Positions 36,130 to 48,765 of a stretch of DNA of 64,000 nt are shown here, one piece after another (within the stretch, counting starts at the first letter, position 1; each line of letters begins with the position of its first letter). Source of the stretch: Inonotus obliquus (taxonomy: Eukaryota > Basidiomycota > Agaricomycetes > Hymenochaetales > Hymenochaetaceae). Location of the stretch: NCBI GenBank assembly GCA_032164295.1, contig JAJHTX010000001.1, forward strand, positions 1,364,001 to 1,428,000. Direction: 5' to 3'. A program made the translations under genes and the position numbers. The notes beneath the pieces were generated by a model that worked only from the letters and a program-made list of their open reading frames with translations, made no database searches and was not told the DNA's origin.

Positions 36130-37415
36130 TCAAAGATCGGCCTCTTGCCACTGCAATTTATGGTTGACCTCCGCCTGCGACTCAAGCCCGAACACGTCGT
36201 CTCGAAGCCATTGCAACGTTTGCTCTCCAACTTCTTTTCCATGATCTAGCATGGATAATTAGGAGCTAATCGCACGAAAACGAGGGTCCGTAAGCAGACG
36301 TACTGATGCAATAGGCGTGTGGAACACCTTGTGTTCCATGGACGATGCGAACGGAATGTGGCTCATCTCGCATCTCGCACATGAGAGTTTCTCTGCTGGA
36401 CCCTACCCAGTCATCTTTCTCGGCAAAGAATAGATAAAGCTTGTGCTTGACGTTGTCAAAAAGCTCCTTGTCGAGGTCTTTTATGGTATTCATTTCTTGA
36501 TGAGCCATTGTCAAGGAAGCCATGATGGAGGATGGGGAACTGATGAACTCCCAGAGTACGTCAACTTGATCAGACGGCCAGTCTCGGAATAATAGACGTA
36601 GCGTGCTTTTTGGGACGAGGCGCAAGGCTAGGGATGCGGTCGTGATTATGCGCCGGACGTATCTATGGAAGAGCCACTATAAACAATGTTAAACCGAATA
36701 ATTACTTGCTCATTAAACCAGTGGAACTCACGGATAAACGCGCCCCATTTGGAGTACGAGCAATATGTGCGATAGTAGGGCAAAGGAGAAATGCGGCTGT
36801 TACCCTATCTGAGCGCTCTTTCAACGTCTGAAGCACAACGATTGAAATCAGAGTCAGTAATGCTCGAAGAGACGAGCAGCATTGATGATGTTTTCACCTG
36901 CAGGACTATCCACGAACCAACGCTGTGGCCTATTAGTACAACTTTAGTATCAGGTCCAAATGCGGCGTGTATGTCATCGACAGCTTCAACTATGGACTCA
37001 ATCTGCGCTTCGAGAAGTGAGAAGTGTCGAGGTACTGGAGGAACGAGGGGGGAGTGGCCTATGAGGGAGTGAGAAAGAATTGCAAGCGACTCAGGAGCCT
37101 CAGTGCGGATATGTGACAGATATTCAACATAAAAGTCGGCCAACCCAGGATTGCCTGAAATAAAGCAGGTGTCTCTCAATTCTCTGATCTAATGTCGAGA
37201 AAGAAGGGGGACTTTCCTGGAATAAACAGTAAGACTGTCTTCTGGCTGGAATGAGCGTTTTTGAACGGCCACCAAAGACAATGGGATATGCTTCGACCAA
37301 GTTTTTGGGAGTGCTCATATCTTGCAATGTAAGGATATTTCTTCGATGCATCAGGCATCCATGAATTGGCTTCATATGGACGTAGAAAGGGAGGAAACAT
37401 ATCTGGAGTGTTCAT
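36130..37415 (-). CDS. lipid droplet-associated serine hydrolase (LDAH/Ldh1-like)
   Basis: This alpha/beta hydrolase of about 335 residues belongs to the UPF0554/LDAH family, which sits on lipid droplets and influences neutral lipid turnover. Family marks are FIPGNPGLADFY near the start, the nucleophile elbow GHSVGSW (about 36910-36930) and a C-terminal histidine region VPHAYCINHGKEVG, joined over an intron near 36300. It starts at 37415, ends at 36130 and has five introns. The first intron (37216-37155) is odd: to keep the universally conserved PGNPG in frame the donor must be GAAAGT instead of GTAAGT. The gene is divergent from SEC8 with only 94 bases between start codons. Confidence 0.88.
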
Positions 37416-37509
37416 AGTTATGGGAACGGATTGATGCCAATAGAGGAGAGCGCGCGTCGCCAGGCGCGTAGACGGAATGCAGATCGCGGACGCTTAACCA
37501 GAGCCAGTC
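37416..37509. promoter_or_regulatory. compact bidirectional promoter LDAH/SEC8
   Basis: Only 94 bases separate the two opposing ATG codons, so both 5' leaders and the promoter must overlap or extend into coding sequence. No clear TATA box is visible. Confidence 0.5.
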
Positions 37510-40500
37510 ATGTCGAGGCAACCGCCTTTTCCTTCCTCAAGTTCCAGGAGACAAAATAATAATCCTCCGCCAGTCGCTTACGATGCTCGCTTCGAAGGAA
37601 TAATGCCTTTGTCGGTTAGCCGTCCACAATCTCGACCCATAACTCCAAGTTCATCATCAGGCTCAGGAGGAATGCGTCCCTCTCCTGCGCGTCCTGTTCG
37701 CTCTGAACGACGTCCTAGACATGCTTCACAATATTCTATTACCTCTATTTCTTCTCGTGATATCCCATCCGACGCGGCGAGTTATATATCGACGGACAGA
37801 GCTGGCCCTTCAAGATCTCAGGATATGATCGTAGATGGCGTCAATGGAGAACAGCAAACTTCTCCAGTCGCGCTTCAGGCAGTTGTCAATGCATTCCAGC
37901 AGGCTGGTGCTCAAAGGAAGCGCGCTATGACAAATGGAACGATGGAACGAGAAAGAGAAAGGGAGCGTGAATTAGAGGAAGAAGCAAAACGGCAGAGACG
38001 GTTACGAGACAAGGTCACTGGGCGACGCGTCAATGGGAAGTCGAAAGCAGTGGGTAATATTGATTGTGAGTTAGAAAATTCACCAAAACATCCTCATCTT
38101 TCTAATGTGGATTCTATAGCTGTATTAGACCGCATTGAAGATGACTGGGCATTCGTCGTAGACCCGGAAGTATGCTCATATCTGATCCTTGAGAATATTA
38201 TCTCACGATCCCGCAGTTCAATCCAGTAGACCTGGCCCTGCAGTTGCTAGACAGCTCTTCCTCAGGGAAGGACATTAACTCTTTCCGGCAGACTAAGCTG
38301 ATGTTATCCAGGGCACTGAAGGGATCCGTGGATAGTGAGCTACCTAGCTGCAACCATCACTCAACCCTAACTTTAAACCCTAGAGCATTACCAGGCATTT
38401 GCTGCGGCCCTCCCTCACCATGCATACGTTCTCAACCATCTTGATGCCACTCAAGTACAAGTTGTTGAAGCTCGGATAGCTCTACAGGAAGCAAAGGATG
38501 CTTTGGGCACCAAGAGATCAGACCTAATTCAGCTCTCGGTGCGTGGTCAAACTATTGAAGAGATGCTCGGACTATTGGACGAGATGTACGTGCCCAGCTT
38601 CGTCGCCATGTCGTTACTTATTGTTGTTACTAGCGAACATCTCAAGACCGTTCCCGAATCACTCGAATCGCTAATGTCGGAAAAACGCCTGCTGCATGCC
38701 GCAGGTCTTCTTGTGAGGAGTCTGAGGACCATAAAAAAACCGGAGATGCTTGAAATAGGCGCCGTCTCTGACCTTCGCTCCTATCTTATTAGTCAAGAGA
38801 CAGTGAGTGCATCGGAAATTTCTCCTTCGCTTTCCGATATCCTAACTAACTGTCGCTAGTCTTTACGAGACATTCTCATCGATGAATTGCATAGTCACCT
38901 ATTCCTAAAATCCTTCTGGTGTGAAAGTCGATGGTCGGCATACGTTCCTAACCAGGCAGCCCGTACGTAGGTCCTCTATCTGATGTGATAAGAACCTGAT
39001 AACTGTGTTTTTAGTTCCCGCAGTCGAATATGACAACGAAGCAGCCAGTACTGCTGAACAGAATCCATCATTATCAGGCTCAACGTGTCCCCCGCGTCTA
39101 AAAGCCTTTCTTACCGATCTAGCGACAAAGTCCAATGATCCGCCTCTTGACCTAAGCGACGCCGAAATGAAACTCAGCTCCAACCAAGCTCGCTCATTTT
39201 CCGTAGCTTCGCTCTCCAGCTTGATCAACCGCGAAGCTACTCATAACCCTGAGAGAGACTCGTTCGCTTATTTGGAGACCCTCCTGGAATCTTTAGCTGT
39301 TCTCGGAAAACTGGGTAGTGCACTGGATATTATTAGCCAGAGACTACCAGGCGAGATGTACTCTCTGGTAGATCAGACAATCAATGAGGTTCACGAGAGG
39401 GCTGAACTGAGCCAGCGGTCGACGTTCTACGCGCCGGGTGTACGTCCGTCGAGTGTGTACGTCTTTGCGGCTGAAGACGGGACGGCAGACATGTCGACGG
39501 CGGTGACGGCAATGTCATTGCGCCTTGCTGCTCTTGAATCTATGGAGAGGCAGACTGATCATGAGGTTCTTCGGGATCTATTCTGGACACTCTATTCCAA
39601 ACTCGATGCCGTGACACAGGGACTTCGAGTCGTTTATGAGGTTTCTAATCGCATAGGCTCTGTGAGACGCCACTTCCGTTATTCTTCCGCTCGTACTGTA
39701 TTCATCGTACTCTTTAGCGGCGAGATTTCAAAGATTCTTCCGGTGCCAAACCCGGCAATCTGTTCCCTTTGGCAGAAATATGGCTACCGATCCAGAGCGA
39801 AGTAAGTGCAACAGCTACATGAGCTCATCGGCGTTTAGCTGAACTTTTTTAGATACGGACGCTCTTGAGTGATTATCTCAGCGATGAGGAAAAGGGAAGA
39901 ACCGCTGGCCGTAACCCAATTTCCTCAATAAACGAGATACTGAGAGAGTCCAAGTTCTATCGCGATCGCGGCAAGGTATGCGTACCATTAGGTGAACTTG
40001 GAGGGTCATTCAGCACCAAGCTAACGGATTTCTCCAGCAAGTATTTCGGTTCGCTGACGCAGATCCCAAGGCCACGGGCAAGTCACTTCGTCTCCACGAG
40101 GACGAACTTAATCTTGTACTGCGAGACACCGTTCCTGGCCTTGTTCAAGGTGCTCTTGAGACAGCAGTTCAAACTATGCTAGCACAACTAGGGACCGACG
40201 ACCGTTTACTAAGCGCTGATCACCATCGTCTTCTTACACGACCAGATGCTTTCCATGTCAGCGTGTTATTCCAGCCTACCTTGACTTTCTTGACTCGAGT
40301 GGTGGACGTGTTACCCGCGGGGTTGGAATCTACCAGGGCTTCTACGGAACTGTTGGATGATTTCGTCCTTAATGTATACCTTCCGCAATTGGAAGAAAAA
40401 TCATCTCTTCTTTTCCATACTATCGTCACTGGACACGATGCGTTCTTAGTTGATCCAGCGTCATTGAAGCTCTCGTCGCAACCTTTGCTCAAGGTACGTT

Positions 40501-42053
40501 CAGATCCTGCCGTGTTACGTATAATGCTAATATTTCAAGTAGGCTTGTACACAGTTGATGGCACTAATCAATTCCCTCTGTGCTATGCTGAGGACAACAC
40601 CCTTTCATCGAGACAATTACTCCCGGCTGATACTGAGCGTCATTATTCAGTTCTATCAACGATGCAGCGATCGCTTCCAGGATGTGGTTTCGCGTAATAG
40701 TCAAGATTTGACTGATACGCGTCTCTTAGTGGCAGCACGATGGGCTCAACAAGAGGAAATTGCAATTTGTCTTAGCCAGCTGATGAGTCAAGTACGTCAA
40801 ATTTCTTAGCCTTGATTAATTGCTGGACTTACCGAATAACGAAAGGATGAGGGCGAACAACAAGCATCAGAGATTAGCGATGCAGAAATGCGAATAGAAC
40901 TGAGGGTGCTGGCGTCAACTAACATCACAAAGGAGGACCTATTGAGCTCCATGCACGATCTATCATTCCTCAGTAGCTTGTACCATAGTATTGTGCGTCT
41001 TAACCACTCTTACTGATTATACCACTTACGAGTTTTTGTCAGACTTGGTTCGTTGACCAACTCCGGAGTCTAAGGTCTTCTTCGCCAGAGGACGAAGTGA
41101 CTTCACCCAACTCTGCTTTATCACCAACGCTTCTCGTTTTACCGCCGCTGTCAAGCGGTGCACAGTTACAGTTACCATTGTCACGGGACATGGGCGAGTG
41201 CGTATTTCGTCTTTTTACGCGTACTGGATCCCTTTGACAGCGATAATTGCCCAGGCGCTTTGGTTCATTGATATTAACATATGAGCAACTCGCGCGAATA
41301 GTTTTATTTACTATTCGTCTGGACATTCGATGTCGAGCTATATATTTCTTGACTACAGCTTTGTGTCACGTAAGTAATCTCAAGTAGTTCGTTGATAGGT
41401 GTGTTGGAAACTAACCTTTTATAAAGGGGAATTACCGCATAGACCAAGATGATAGCGAACCCGACCCTCACATCATAGACTTGAACACCCAGCTTGGTCA
41501 GGCCGATGAATGTATTTGCACGACTCTGCCGGAGAAAGAGCGACTGTAAGTGCACTCCTATTTATGGATTACCTTACGCTCATCACACTTTAGGTTCGTT
41601 TTCGAGGGTCTTGAAACATTGATGGAAGAACTTATGATCTCAAACGCGCGAAGCATACGTTTTGCGAATATTCACGGTATAAGGAAGATCCTGAGGAATA
41701 TCGTAGCCATCAGACAAAATCTCAAGACTCTATCGAGCTACCATCCGAAGTCAGAGTTTGACCGTGCTCGGGAATTCTATGGACTATTCTCTCTGGGGCC
41801 ACAGGTAAGTGATGGGTGGTGCATCAGAAAAACATGGGCTCACCGGTTTTGATAGGCCATGCTAGACAGTATCAAGAAGGAAAAGAAATTTACATTCGAA
41901 GAGTACCAGGCGATGCTGAACCTGCAGTGCGGGGTAGACCAGACAGTTGGCCAGGCTGGCGTCAATCAAGCTTCTGACCGAAATTACAGCATGTACGTTA
42001 TCGAGTTGCATGGATTCGAACTCGAACATTCCACCTCCGATCCGGCATTATGA
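37510..42053 (+). CDS. SEC8: exocyst complex subunit Sec8 (EXOC4)
   Basis: Sec8 is part of the octameric exocyst that tethers secretory vesicles to the plasma membrane at sites of polarised growth. The product has about 1,250 residues and many short introns. After a disordered Ser/Pro/Arg-rich N-terminus of about 190 residues come the conserved Sec8 N-terminal segments: DWAFVVDPEFNPVDLALQLLD, HYQAFAAALPHHAYVLNHL, IQLSVRGQTIEEMLGLLDEIEHLKTVPESLE, LHAAGLLVRSLRTI, and SLRDILIDELHSHLFLKSFWCESRW (38860 on). The helical C-terminal part continues to KKFTFEEYQAMLNLQ and ends at 42053. No disruption was found. It converges on the LYR gene with 85 bases between stop codons. Confidence 0.9.
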
Positions 42054-42138
42054 CCCATCCTTTAATGATTACACCGAACTGAAGACATTTCTGATACCCA
42101 CGGAGGCTCTATTCCTTCAGTTATAGACAGTTTCTACA

Positions 42139-43428
42139 TTACTTGTGTTGCTCCCTATTATCAACGCTTTTGGATTTTTGTTGTTTATCTACTTCTCGGG
42201 AACGCTGTACCCATGCCATGTTCACCTCATCTATTAAAGGTAGACGGGAGGTTGTGTAACGTTGACTTTTGTTGGCTGTTTGCCTGGACACACTGACTTC
42301 GAATGATCCGGAACTGCGTGGCTGTTTCTCTGAAGACGAGGTCTTGTTATAAAACGTCAGCAGAGGCACTTGACCGAGAACGTTGCGGTGAATACCCCGA
42401 AGCATCTTCGTGGGCAAGGAAGGTGCAGCTAACTCCTCGGAAGCCACGTCTTTCTCAACATTTTCCAACCCTTCTTTCTTAAGAATCTCCCGCTCCCTAC
42501 GTGTTCGACATGGCTGACGAGTGACCATAACCATGCTCTCCAATGACTCCGTTAAACCGCTGTCCTGGAATCCACCACTAGTCAATCCTAATTCCTTCAT
42601 TTTCTGCGCTCGTTCAGAGGCAGGATAAGGCTCCACTACGCCTGTCGTTGTGTCCAGATTCGTGGCGGACACCTGTAAAGGTGGGCGAATTTTTCGTGCC
42701 TCCTCTGTGAAGAAGCGCCATCGAAGATTCACTTCGCGTCGTTTGCTCAATGGACCGAGGAGACGTGCATCTTCCGACGAAGGGTCTACACGGCTCGGAA
42801 GATTGGGCGGCTTTTTAAGTTGTGCAGGTTGAAGACTTTTTTCGTTGGTTCGGGTAATTGCTGAAAATAGAAGAGCGGATAGTTCCCTTGAATATACCGG
42901 AGGTCGGGACTTTTCAACGCCAGGAATGATAGGTGGGGGGGGGTTGGTCGTCGATTGATTAGTAAAAGGCTAGGCGCAGGTCAAAATACAGGTAGCACAC
43001 AAGTTTCGTGGTTTACATACCTCTAAAAGCTCCCTCCGAAGTTTACCTACTCGACCATACGCGAGCTGAAGAACTCGGGTGAGTGAGGCTTTGTCACCTT
43101 CGTTTGCGGATTTGAGCTGCCTGAGATCCTAAGCAAACATCAGGATAAAGCGATTACTATACAGCATTGATAGACGCACCTTCTTTATTCTTCGTAACTT
43201 TGCTACCGAGCTCTGTCTGTCGCGAGTAATGGAACGAGTAGCTGAAACAATATCATCTCGACTCTTGAAGCGAAAGAATGCTCTTTTGCGTTGTTATTGC
43301 AGTCAGATAAGAAAGACAGTATGTTCAGGGAAGCCAAACCTGAGGTAGCCATAGGGTAATTTGTTTGCCTCGCGCAGCAGGGATCTGTACAGCGATTTCA
43401 CGACAGTAGTCGGTGCGGAAGTTGACAT
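42139..43428 (-). CDS. long LYR-motif (Complex1_LYR) protein
   Basis: The product starts MSTSAPTTVVKSLYRSLLREANKLP and then crosses an intron to RAFFRFKSRDDIVS. This matches the Complex1_LYR fold used by mitochondrial assembly and iron-sulfur transfer adaptors: the L-Y-R tripeptide near residue 13, a helix, then a Phe and a basic stretch. Typical family members are about 100 residues; this one has about 360, with a charged C-terminal extension that has no domain I recognise (contains NLRWRFFTEEARKIRPPL, about 42665-42750). Four or five short introns interrupt the N-terminal third. A mitochondrial ribosome or respiratory assembly role is possible but inferred. Confidence 0.7.
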
Positions 43429-44083
43429 GAAGGAATACGTTTCCCGATCAAGCTAAGATCGGCACACGACACACGCGTCTCGTGACACCACCTCTCGACT
43501 CAGGCTAATTTTGGCTGGCTTACTTAGTTACTACGACTGCTACGTGTATTTGACTCGACTTTGTGGGCTGAGCGACGGACGAATTAAAGGAACTCTGCAG
43601 CTTCTCATGGGTCCATTACTCTCCAGTAGAGAGTTATTCCGAGGATTACAATTTCTGTCCTTTGTGCCAGCTCATTGCTGCGAGCTTTGGCACTTATGAT
43701 AAGGCGAAGCTACAGCTGCTAGGATTCAAATGGTTACACCTGATGTGCTTCCACCGTTCTGAGGCGCTGCCGACCAGATTCTGCCTTCCACTCGAGCAAC
43801 TTGCGTCATTCGGCTTATGGAACATGTTCGGGTGTTTCTAGGCTTATGGGTCCAGAAACTAAGGCGTCTGCTAACTTTAGCACCAATGCGCGCTCATAAT
43901 GCGCTTCATTTAGCGCCTTAGTTGTCGCAGAGCGCCTGCTCCCCTGGGTAATCGTCGGGAATGTAACGCTGGCCTTCAAGTAATTTTGGATCGTATTTGC
44001 GTTGTCGACGGATAAGAGGTATAAAATCTCCAAGAGCGAGTTTCGATTGAATCAAGGCTAATATCCAATCCTCCTACCTCATT
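43429..44083. other. intergenic region upstream of cellulase
   Basis: No gene is visible in these 655 bases. They form the divergent upstream region of the LYR gene and the GH5 endoglucanase. A TATA element lies near the right end. Confidence 0.5.
44020..44027 (+). promoter_or_regulatory. TATA box of GH5 gene
   Basis: TATAAAAT lies 57 bases before the start codon of the cellulase, a usual spacing for strongly induced secreted enzymes in filamentous fungi. Confidence 0.55.
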
Positions 44084-45965
44084 ATGATGCATATTGCTCT
44101 CGCCGTCGCGGCCATAGTGCCTCTAGCTTATGCTCAACAATCGGTGAGTACAGAAACACCCACTTGTAGACCTAGGAAGCCGAATCTCAGTTCTTCTAGC
44201 TTTATGGTCAATGTAAGCCAGCGTCTGCAGTGGATTGAAAGGAGGATTACTAATGTCATCCCAATGAAGGCGGAGGTATCGGTTGGAGTGAGTACTGATG
44301 CACAAGATGTCGGAAAAACCTAGATACTGACGGGGTGGGACTCTAGGTGGAGCAACGGCTTGCGTCTCGGGCAGCGTGTGCACAGAGCTGAATCCATGTT
44401 CGTCTTTGCATGTAACTATCCGAATTCCCTCAATAACGAATCCTGAATATCTAGATTATTCCCAGTGTCTTCCTGGCACTGCTACGACCTCTTCAGCTCC
44501 ATCTCCATCCGCCCCAGCTATACCGTTTATGGGCGGAGTTAACAGCGCAGGCTATGACTTCAGTGTGGTGAGTGCCTCAATTCCTTATAGTTCCGTGGGC
44601 AAATTAATGAAACGTCCCCGTATAGGCGACAGACGGGTCATTTAAAGGAACTGGTGTGACTCCCCCGCCCGAACAGTTCACGCATTTTGCGAGCCAGGGA
44701 GCTAATATTTTCCGTATTCGTACGTGCTTCGTGTTTGTTTACATTGTCGTCTGCTCGTTTGTTAAGAAGAGCCTCAGCTTTCGCTTGGCAGTTGATGACT
44801 CCCACCGTTGGGGGATCCATCAACGACACGTTCTTCCAAATGTAACCTGATCCATTTTGTGTTTGCTTCCCGTTCTCACCTGACTTTTCATGCAGCTACG
44901 ACAGTAGTGTTCAGGCCGCGTTGTCATCCGGAAGTAACGTCCACGTTATCTTGGATGTTGTAAGTGCATTTTCTGCGGATAACATCAGTAAGAGACTAAC
45001 CTTCGATCAGCACAACTACGCTCGATGGAACGGCCAGATTATCGCGCAGGGTGGACCCACTAACGACCAGTTCGCTTCTCTGTGGTCTCAGGTAGCCCAG
45101 AGGTATGCGAACGAGCCCCGAGTGATCGTAAGTCACATTTTATGTCATAATCATGACGAACCAATTTTCTGATCCTTTTCTCGTCCAGTTTGGTGTCATG
45201 AATGAACCACATGACGTCCCGAACATCAACACTTGGGCTGGATCTGTCCAGGCCGCAGTTAATGCCATCCGTTCTGCCGGTGCAACCTCCCAGTTCATTC
45301 TAATTCCTGGATCCAGCTGGGCATCTGCTGAAGCCCTTCCGAGAGAGGCAGGTCCTGCCCTCCTCACTGTGACTGATCCGGCCGGAGGAACCTCCAAATT
45401 GCTCTTCGATGGTGAGAAAGCCGATGTAACGTTCCCAGATCGCTATGCTAAGATAACAGCATTGTAGTACACAAGTATCTTGACAGCGACAACTCTGGTA
45501 CCCACCCAGGCATGTGATTATTACCTTGTTATTGAGGTCCGATCTAACACTATATGTCCACGATTAGATTGTGTCACAGATAATGTGCAAGTTTTGCAGA
45601 CACTAGTTAATTGGCTAAAGTCGAACGGCAATCGTCAGGCTCTCTTGTCCGAGACGGGTGGAGGCAATACTGCATCGTGTGAGACTGAGTAAGTTCGGAA
45701 CTACCTTGTCAGAAACGGACTTGTTCTGAGAAATTACTAGGCTCAAGTCTCAACTCGCCTTCGTTAAAGCCAATTCAGACTCTATCGTCGGATTCACCGC
45801 ATGGTCTGCCGGTGCATTCGACACGACTTATGTCTTGACCCTGACACCTTTCTTAAACGGGACAGACCAGCTCCTCTGGACAAATGCTAGTGAGTATGCT
45901 TAGCCAATTCTTGCACTCAGATAGGTAATGACAATTTCCCCGTAGTCAAGCCGAACCTTCCATGA
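44084..45965 (+). CDS. secreted GH5 endoglucanase with N-terminal CBM1
   Basis: This is an endo-beta-1,4-glucanase that cuts internal bonds in cellulose. It has about 410 residues. The signal peptide MMHIALAVAAIVPLAYA is followed by a cellulose-binding CBM1 module ([34 protein letters not shown]) built from five exons, two of only 13 (44200-44212) and 18 bases (44270-44287). After a Ser/Thr/Pro linker comes the GH5 (subfamily 5 type) catalytic domain: GVNSAGYDFSV, RIPFAWQLM, the acid/base in GVMNEPHD (about 45190-45210), VHKYLDSDNSGTH, and the nucleophile in LSETGGGN (about 45645-45670). An intron at 45510-45567 appears to use a GC donor. Plant cell wall degradation is the expected role, regulated by carbon source. 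Confidence 0.92.
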
Positions 45966-46207
45966 GCATGGAGAAAAGCTTTTCATTGTCATATCGGGAG
46001 GCGCTTGATTGTGTATATAGCACCAGTTCTAGAATAGTAAAAGTTTGATTTGATTTTAACGTAACGAGAGGCAGACTAAAATTTAAAATTTTGTATTTGT
46101 CATCACGTGAAAACTGGTCTATTTTCAGTTCGTTCAGTGTTCTTCAAGTTGCCCCTCCACCTTGGTCCAAGTCTACATATCATCACGGTTGCGCATACAC
46201 CCGACTA

Positions 46208-48663
46208 ATGGTATGCACATAAACATCTGTTTGTCCGATACCTCATTTAGTCAAGTGAACAGGCGCCAGCGAAGAAGAAAAACCTGAATCCGACAGGTCT
46301 TGGGCGGGCCATTATCAATCGAAAGACCAAGGATGCCCGTCTCGCTCAAGACTCCACTCTCGTTAGTCGTGATGTTTACTTTAGTGAACATGACGAAACT
46401 AATAGGATTCTAAGTACACAACAGATGTGGACTCTTCGACCAGATTTCAATCGATCACGGAGGAGAAAGACTTAGACGAGTTTCTAAACACAGCTCAATT
46501 GGCGGCAACAGACTTCACTGCCGGTGCGAATATAGTCTTCTCCATGAACAGTTGCAGATATTCAAGGGACTTCAGAGCGTCAAAATATCACTATTGTCCA
46601 AACACCGAGCGCCAGTGCTTCATCGGCACACAATCCTTTCCTTCTCTCGGAGCAGGAGGAGAAACAAGCTCTCGAAAAGCACAGACAGAATAAGGCTCGC
46701 TTGCGGGTGCCTCGAAGGCCGCCCTGGACTCGGGACATGTCTCACGCACAGCTAGAAAGACAGGAGCGCGATGCGTTTCTCGAATGGAGAAGGGGTCTCG
46801 CACAGTTGGTATCGTACTCTTCTGTGTTTTGTTCTGAGTTTGTTATTAACCACTCTTACTAGACTGCAAGAAGAAAGGAGCTTATTGTTGACCCCGTTTG
46901 AGCGTAATTTGGAAGTTTGGAGGCAGCTTTGGAGAGTAGTAGAAAGATCCCATCTGGTCGTTCAAATTGTCGACGCTCGCAATCCACTACGATTTCGCTG
47001 CGAGGACCTGGAAACATACGTCAAGGAAATCGAAACTGCGGAAGGAGGGGGTGGTTCCGCACAAGGCCAGCGAAGGCCTTTGTTGTTAATCAACAAGGCT
47101 GACTTGCTAACGCCAAAGCAAAGGTCGTGATCTGATTTATCAGTTGTACAAGGTATTAGCTAACTAGCCCATTTATCACTTTTCAGGCGCTACTGGGCAG
47201 ATTATTTTGACAAACAAGGCATCGAGTATGCTTTTTTCTCCGCCGCAAACGCGGTAGCATTGCAAGAAGCGCGAAAATTGATTTTTGAAAGCGGACAACA
47301 ACAAGAATCAAGGTCTGCAGCAATCTTGGCCAAGATACCGTGTCAGTAACTAACGATTGCTGAGCATAGCGAGGGGACTTCAAATTTTCCAACATCTCCA
47401 GGCACCACTGAGCCGCCAGACTCCGAGACTGACGAAAGTGGCTCATCGCTTGATGGTTGTCAAAACGGACCATTCGATCCCGGACTAGAAGAAAAATCCG
47501 AGGATCCCAGAATAAAGGTTCTTAGTGTGATCGAGCTCGAAGCCTTATTTGTACGTTGTGCACCTGATACAAGTTGTGCGTATAATATTTTCTCCGACTT
47601 TGTCGTTGCCCATGCCTCATTTGACATTACTATCTAAAAAGTGTTCACCGATGCGGATGGCCAGCCATCGCAAAGACTTGTCGTTGGTCTGGTTGGTTAT
47701 CCGAATGTTGGGAAGTCAAGTACGATCAACTCCCTCTTGGGGGAGAAGAAAGTCAGCGTTTCGTCGACACCGGGAAAGACAAAACATTTTCAGACAATCA
47801 ATCTTTCACCTTCCATCATGCTTTGCGATTGCCCCGGTCTCGTCTTTCCGCAGTTCGCGACGACCAAGGCGGAACTAGTCTGCGATGGTGTACTTCCTAT
47901 AGACCAACTGAGGGAATACACTGCGCCGACTTCACTCGTTGTAAAACGAGTACCAAAGGATATTCTTGAAGCGACCTATGGTTTGAGAATCCGGACGAAG
48001 ACAGAAGAGGAGGGTGGTGATGGCAAGGTCACGGCCGAAGACCTTCTCGTATCATATGCTAGTGAGTGCTGGCTGGGTTCGAATTATGCTTTATTGACTT
48101 CTCTATCAGTCGCGCGCGGGTTTGCTCGATCTGGTCAAGGAAACCCCGATGAGGCCCGTGCAGCGCGTTATATTCTGAAGGATTATGTCAACGCAAAGCT
48201 CTTGTATTGTCATCCTCCTCCAGGGATATCTGATGAAGACTTCAATGTGGAAGCGCGGGAATACATGCTGCAACACCTATCCAGACGAAAGCTGGCCCCA
48301 ATCACCAGAGTGACGAAGGACGCAAGTACTTTCATTGATTCGGGAGAAGGGACTGGAGATCAAGGTACTAAAAGCAACAAATCTCGGTCGGTCGACGAGT
48401 CTTTTTTCTCCTCCAAGTCGGGTCTATCCCCGCGACCATTCGTGCAGGGCTCTGTTCGTCACGGACAACCTTTTTCACGCACGAAAATCTACCCACATCA
48501 GAACCTGGTGAACGATGACGGCACGCCTCTTGAAGGACGTAGGGCTCGTATTGCTTCTGTTCTAGCTGCAAACGGTGCCGAAGTAGTAGATAATAAAGGG
48601 AGCAAGAAACATTTCAAAGGTAGTAAAAGGACGAAGCAGAGGAGCGGTAAGGGGTATGAATAA
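46208..48663 (+). CDS. LSG1: large-subunit GTPase Lsg1
   Basis: This cytoplasmic circularly permuted GTPase releases the export adaptor Nmd3 from pre-60S ribosomal subunits. It has about 670 residues. Order of motifs is G4 INKADLL (about 47090), then G1 GYPNVGKSS (47698-47724), a G2 threonine region, and G3 DCPG (47828-47839), the permuted order of the YlqF/YawG family. The N-terminus GLGRAIINRK and WRRGLAQL ... WRQLWRVVERSHLVVQIVDARNPL are typical. The C-terminus is basic (KKHFKGSKRTKQR). The first coding exon appears to be the ATG alone (46208-46210), followed by an intron ending at 46262. It is head-to-tail with the ribosome factor RRP5, separated by two mobile elements. Confidence 0.92.
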
Positions 48664-48765
48664 ATCACGTCATGTTGAAAGGACACAGATGTGATGACAA
48701 CGTATTCAATAGAAATGGACGAGTTAGACAACATGTGGTAAATGCAGTGAACAGGAATATTTGTA

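Noticed and set aside
38360..38392. CCCTAA-like units resembling telomere repeat
   Set aside because: Only two imperfect units inside a SEC8 intron; too short to be an interstitial telomere tract.
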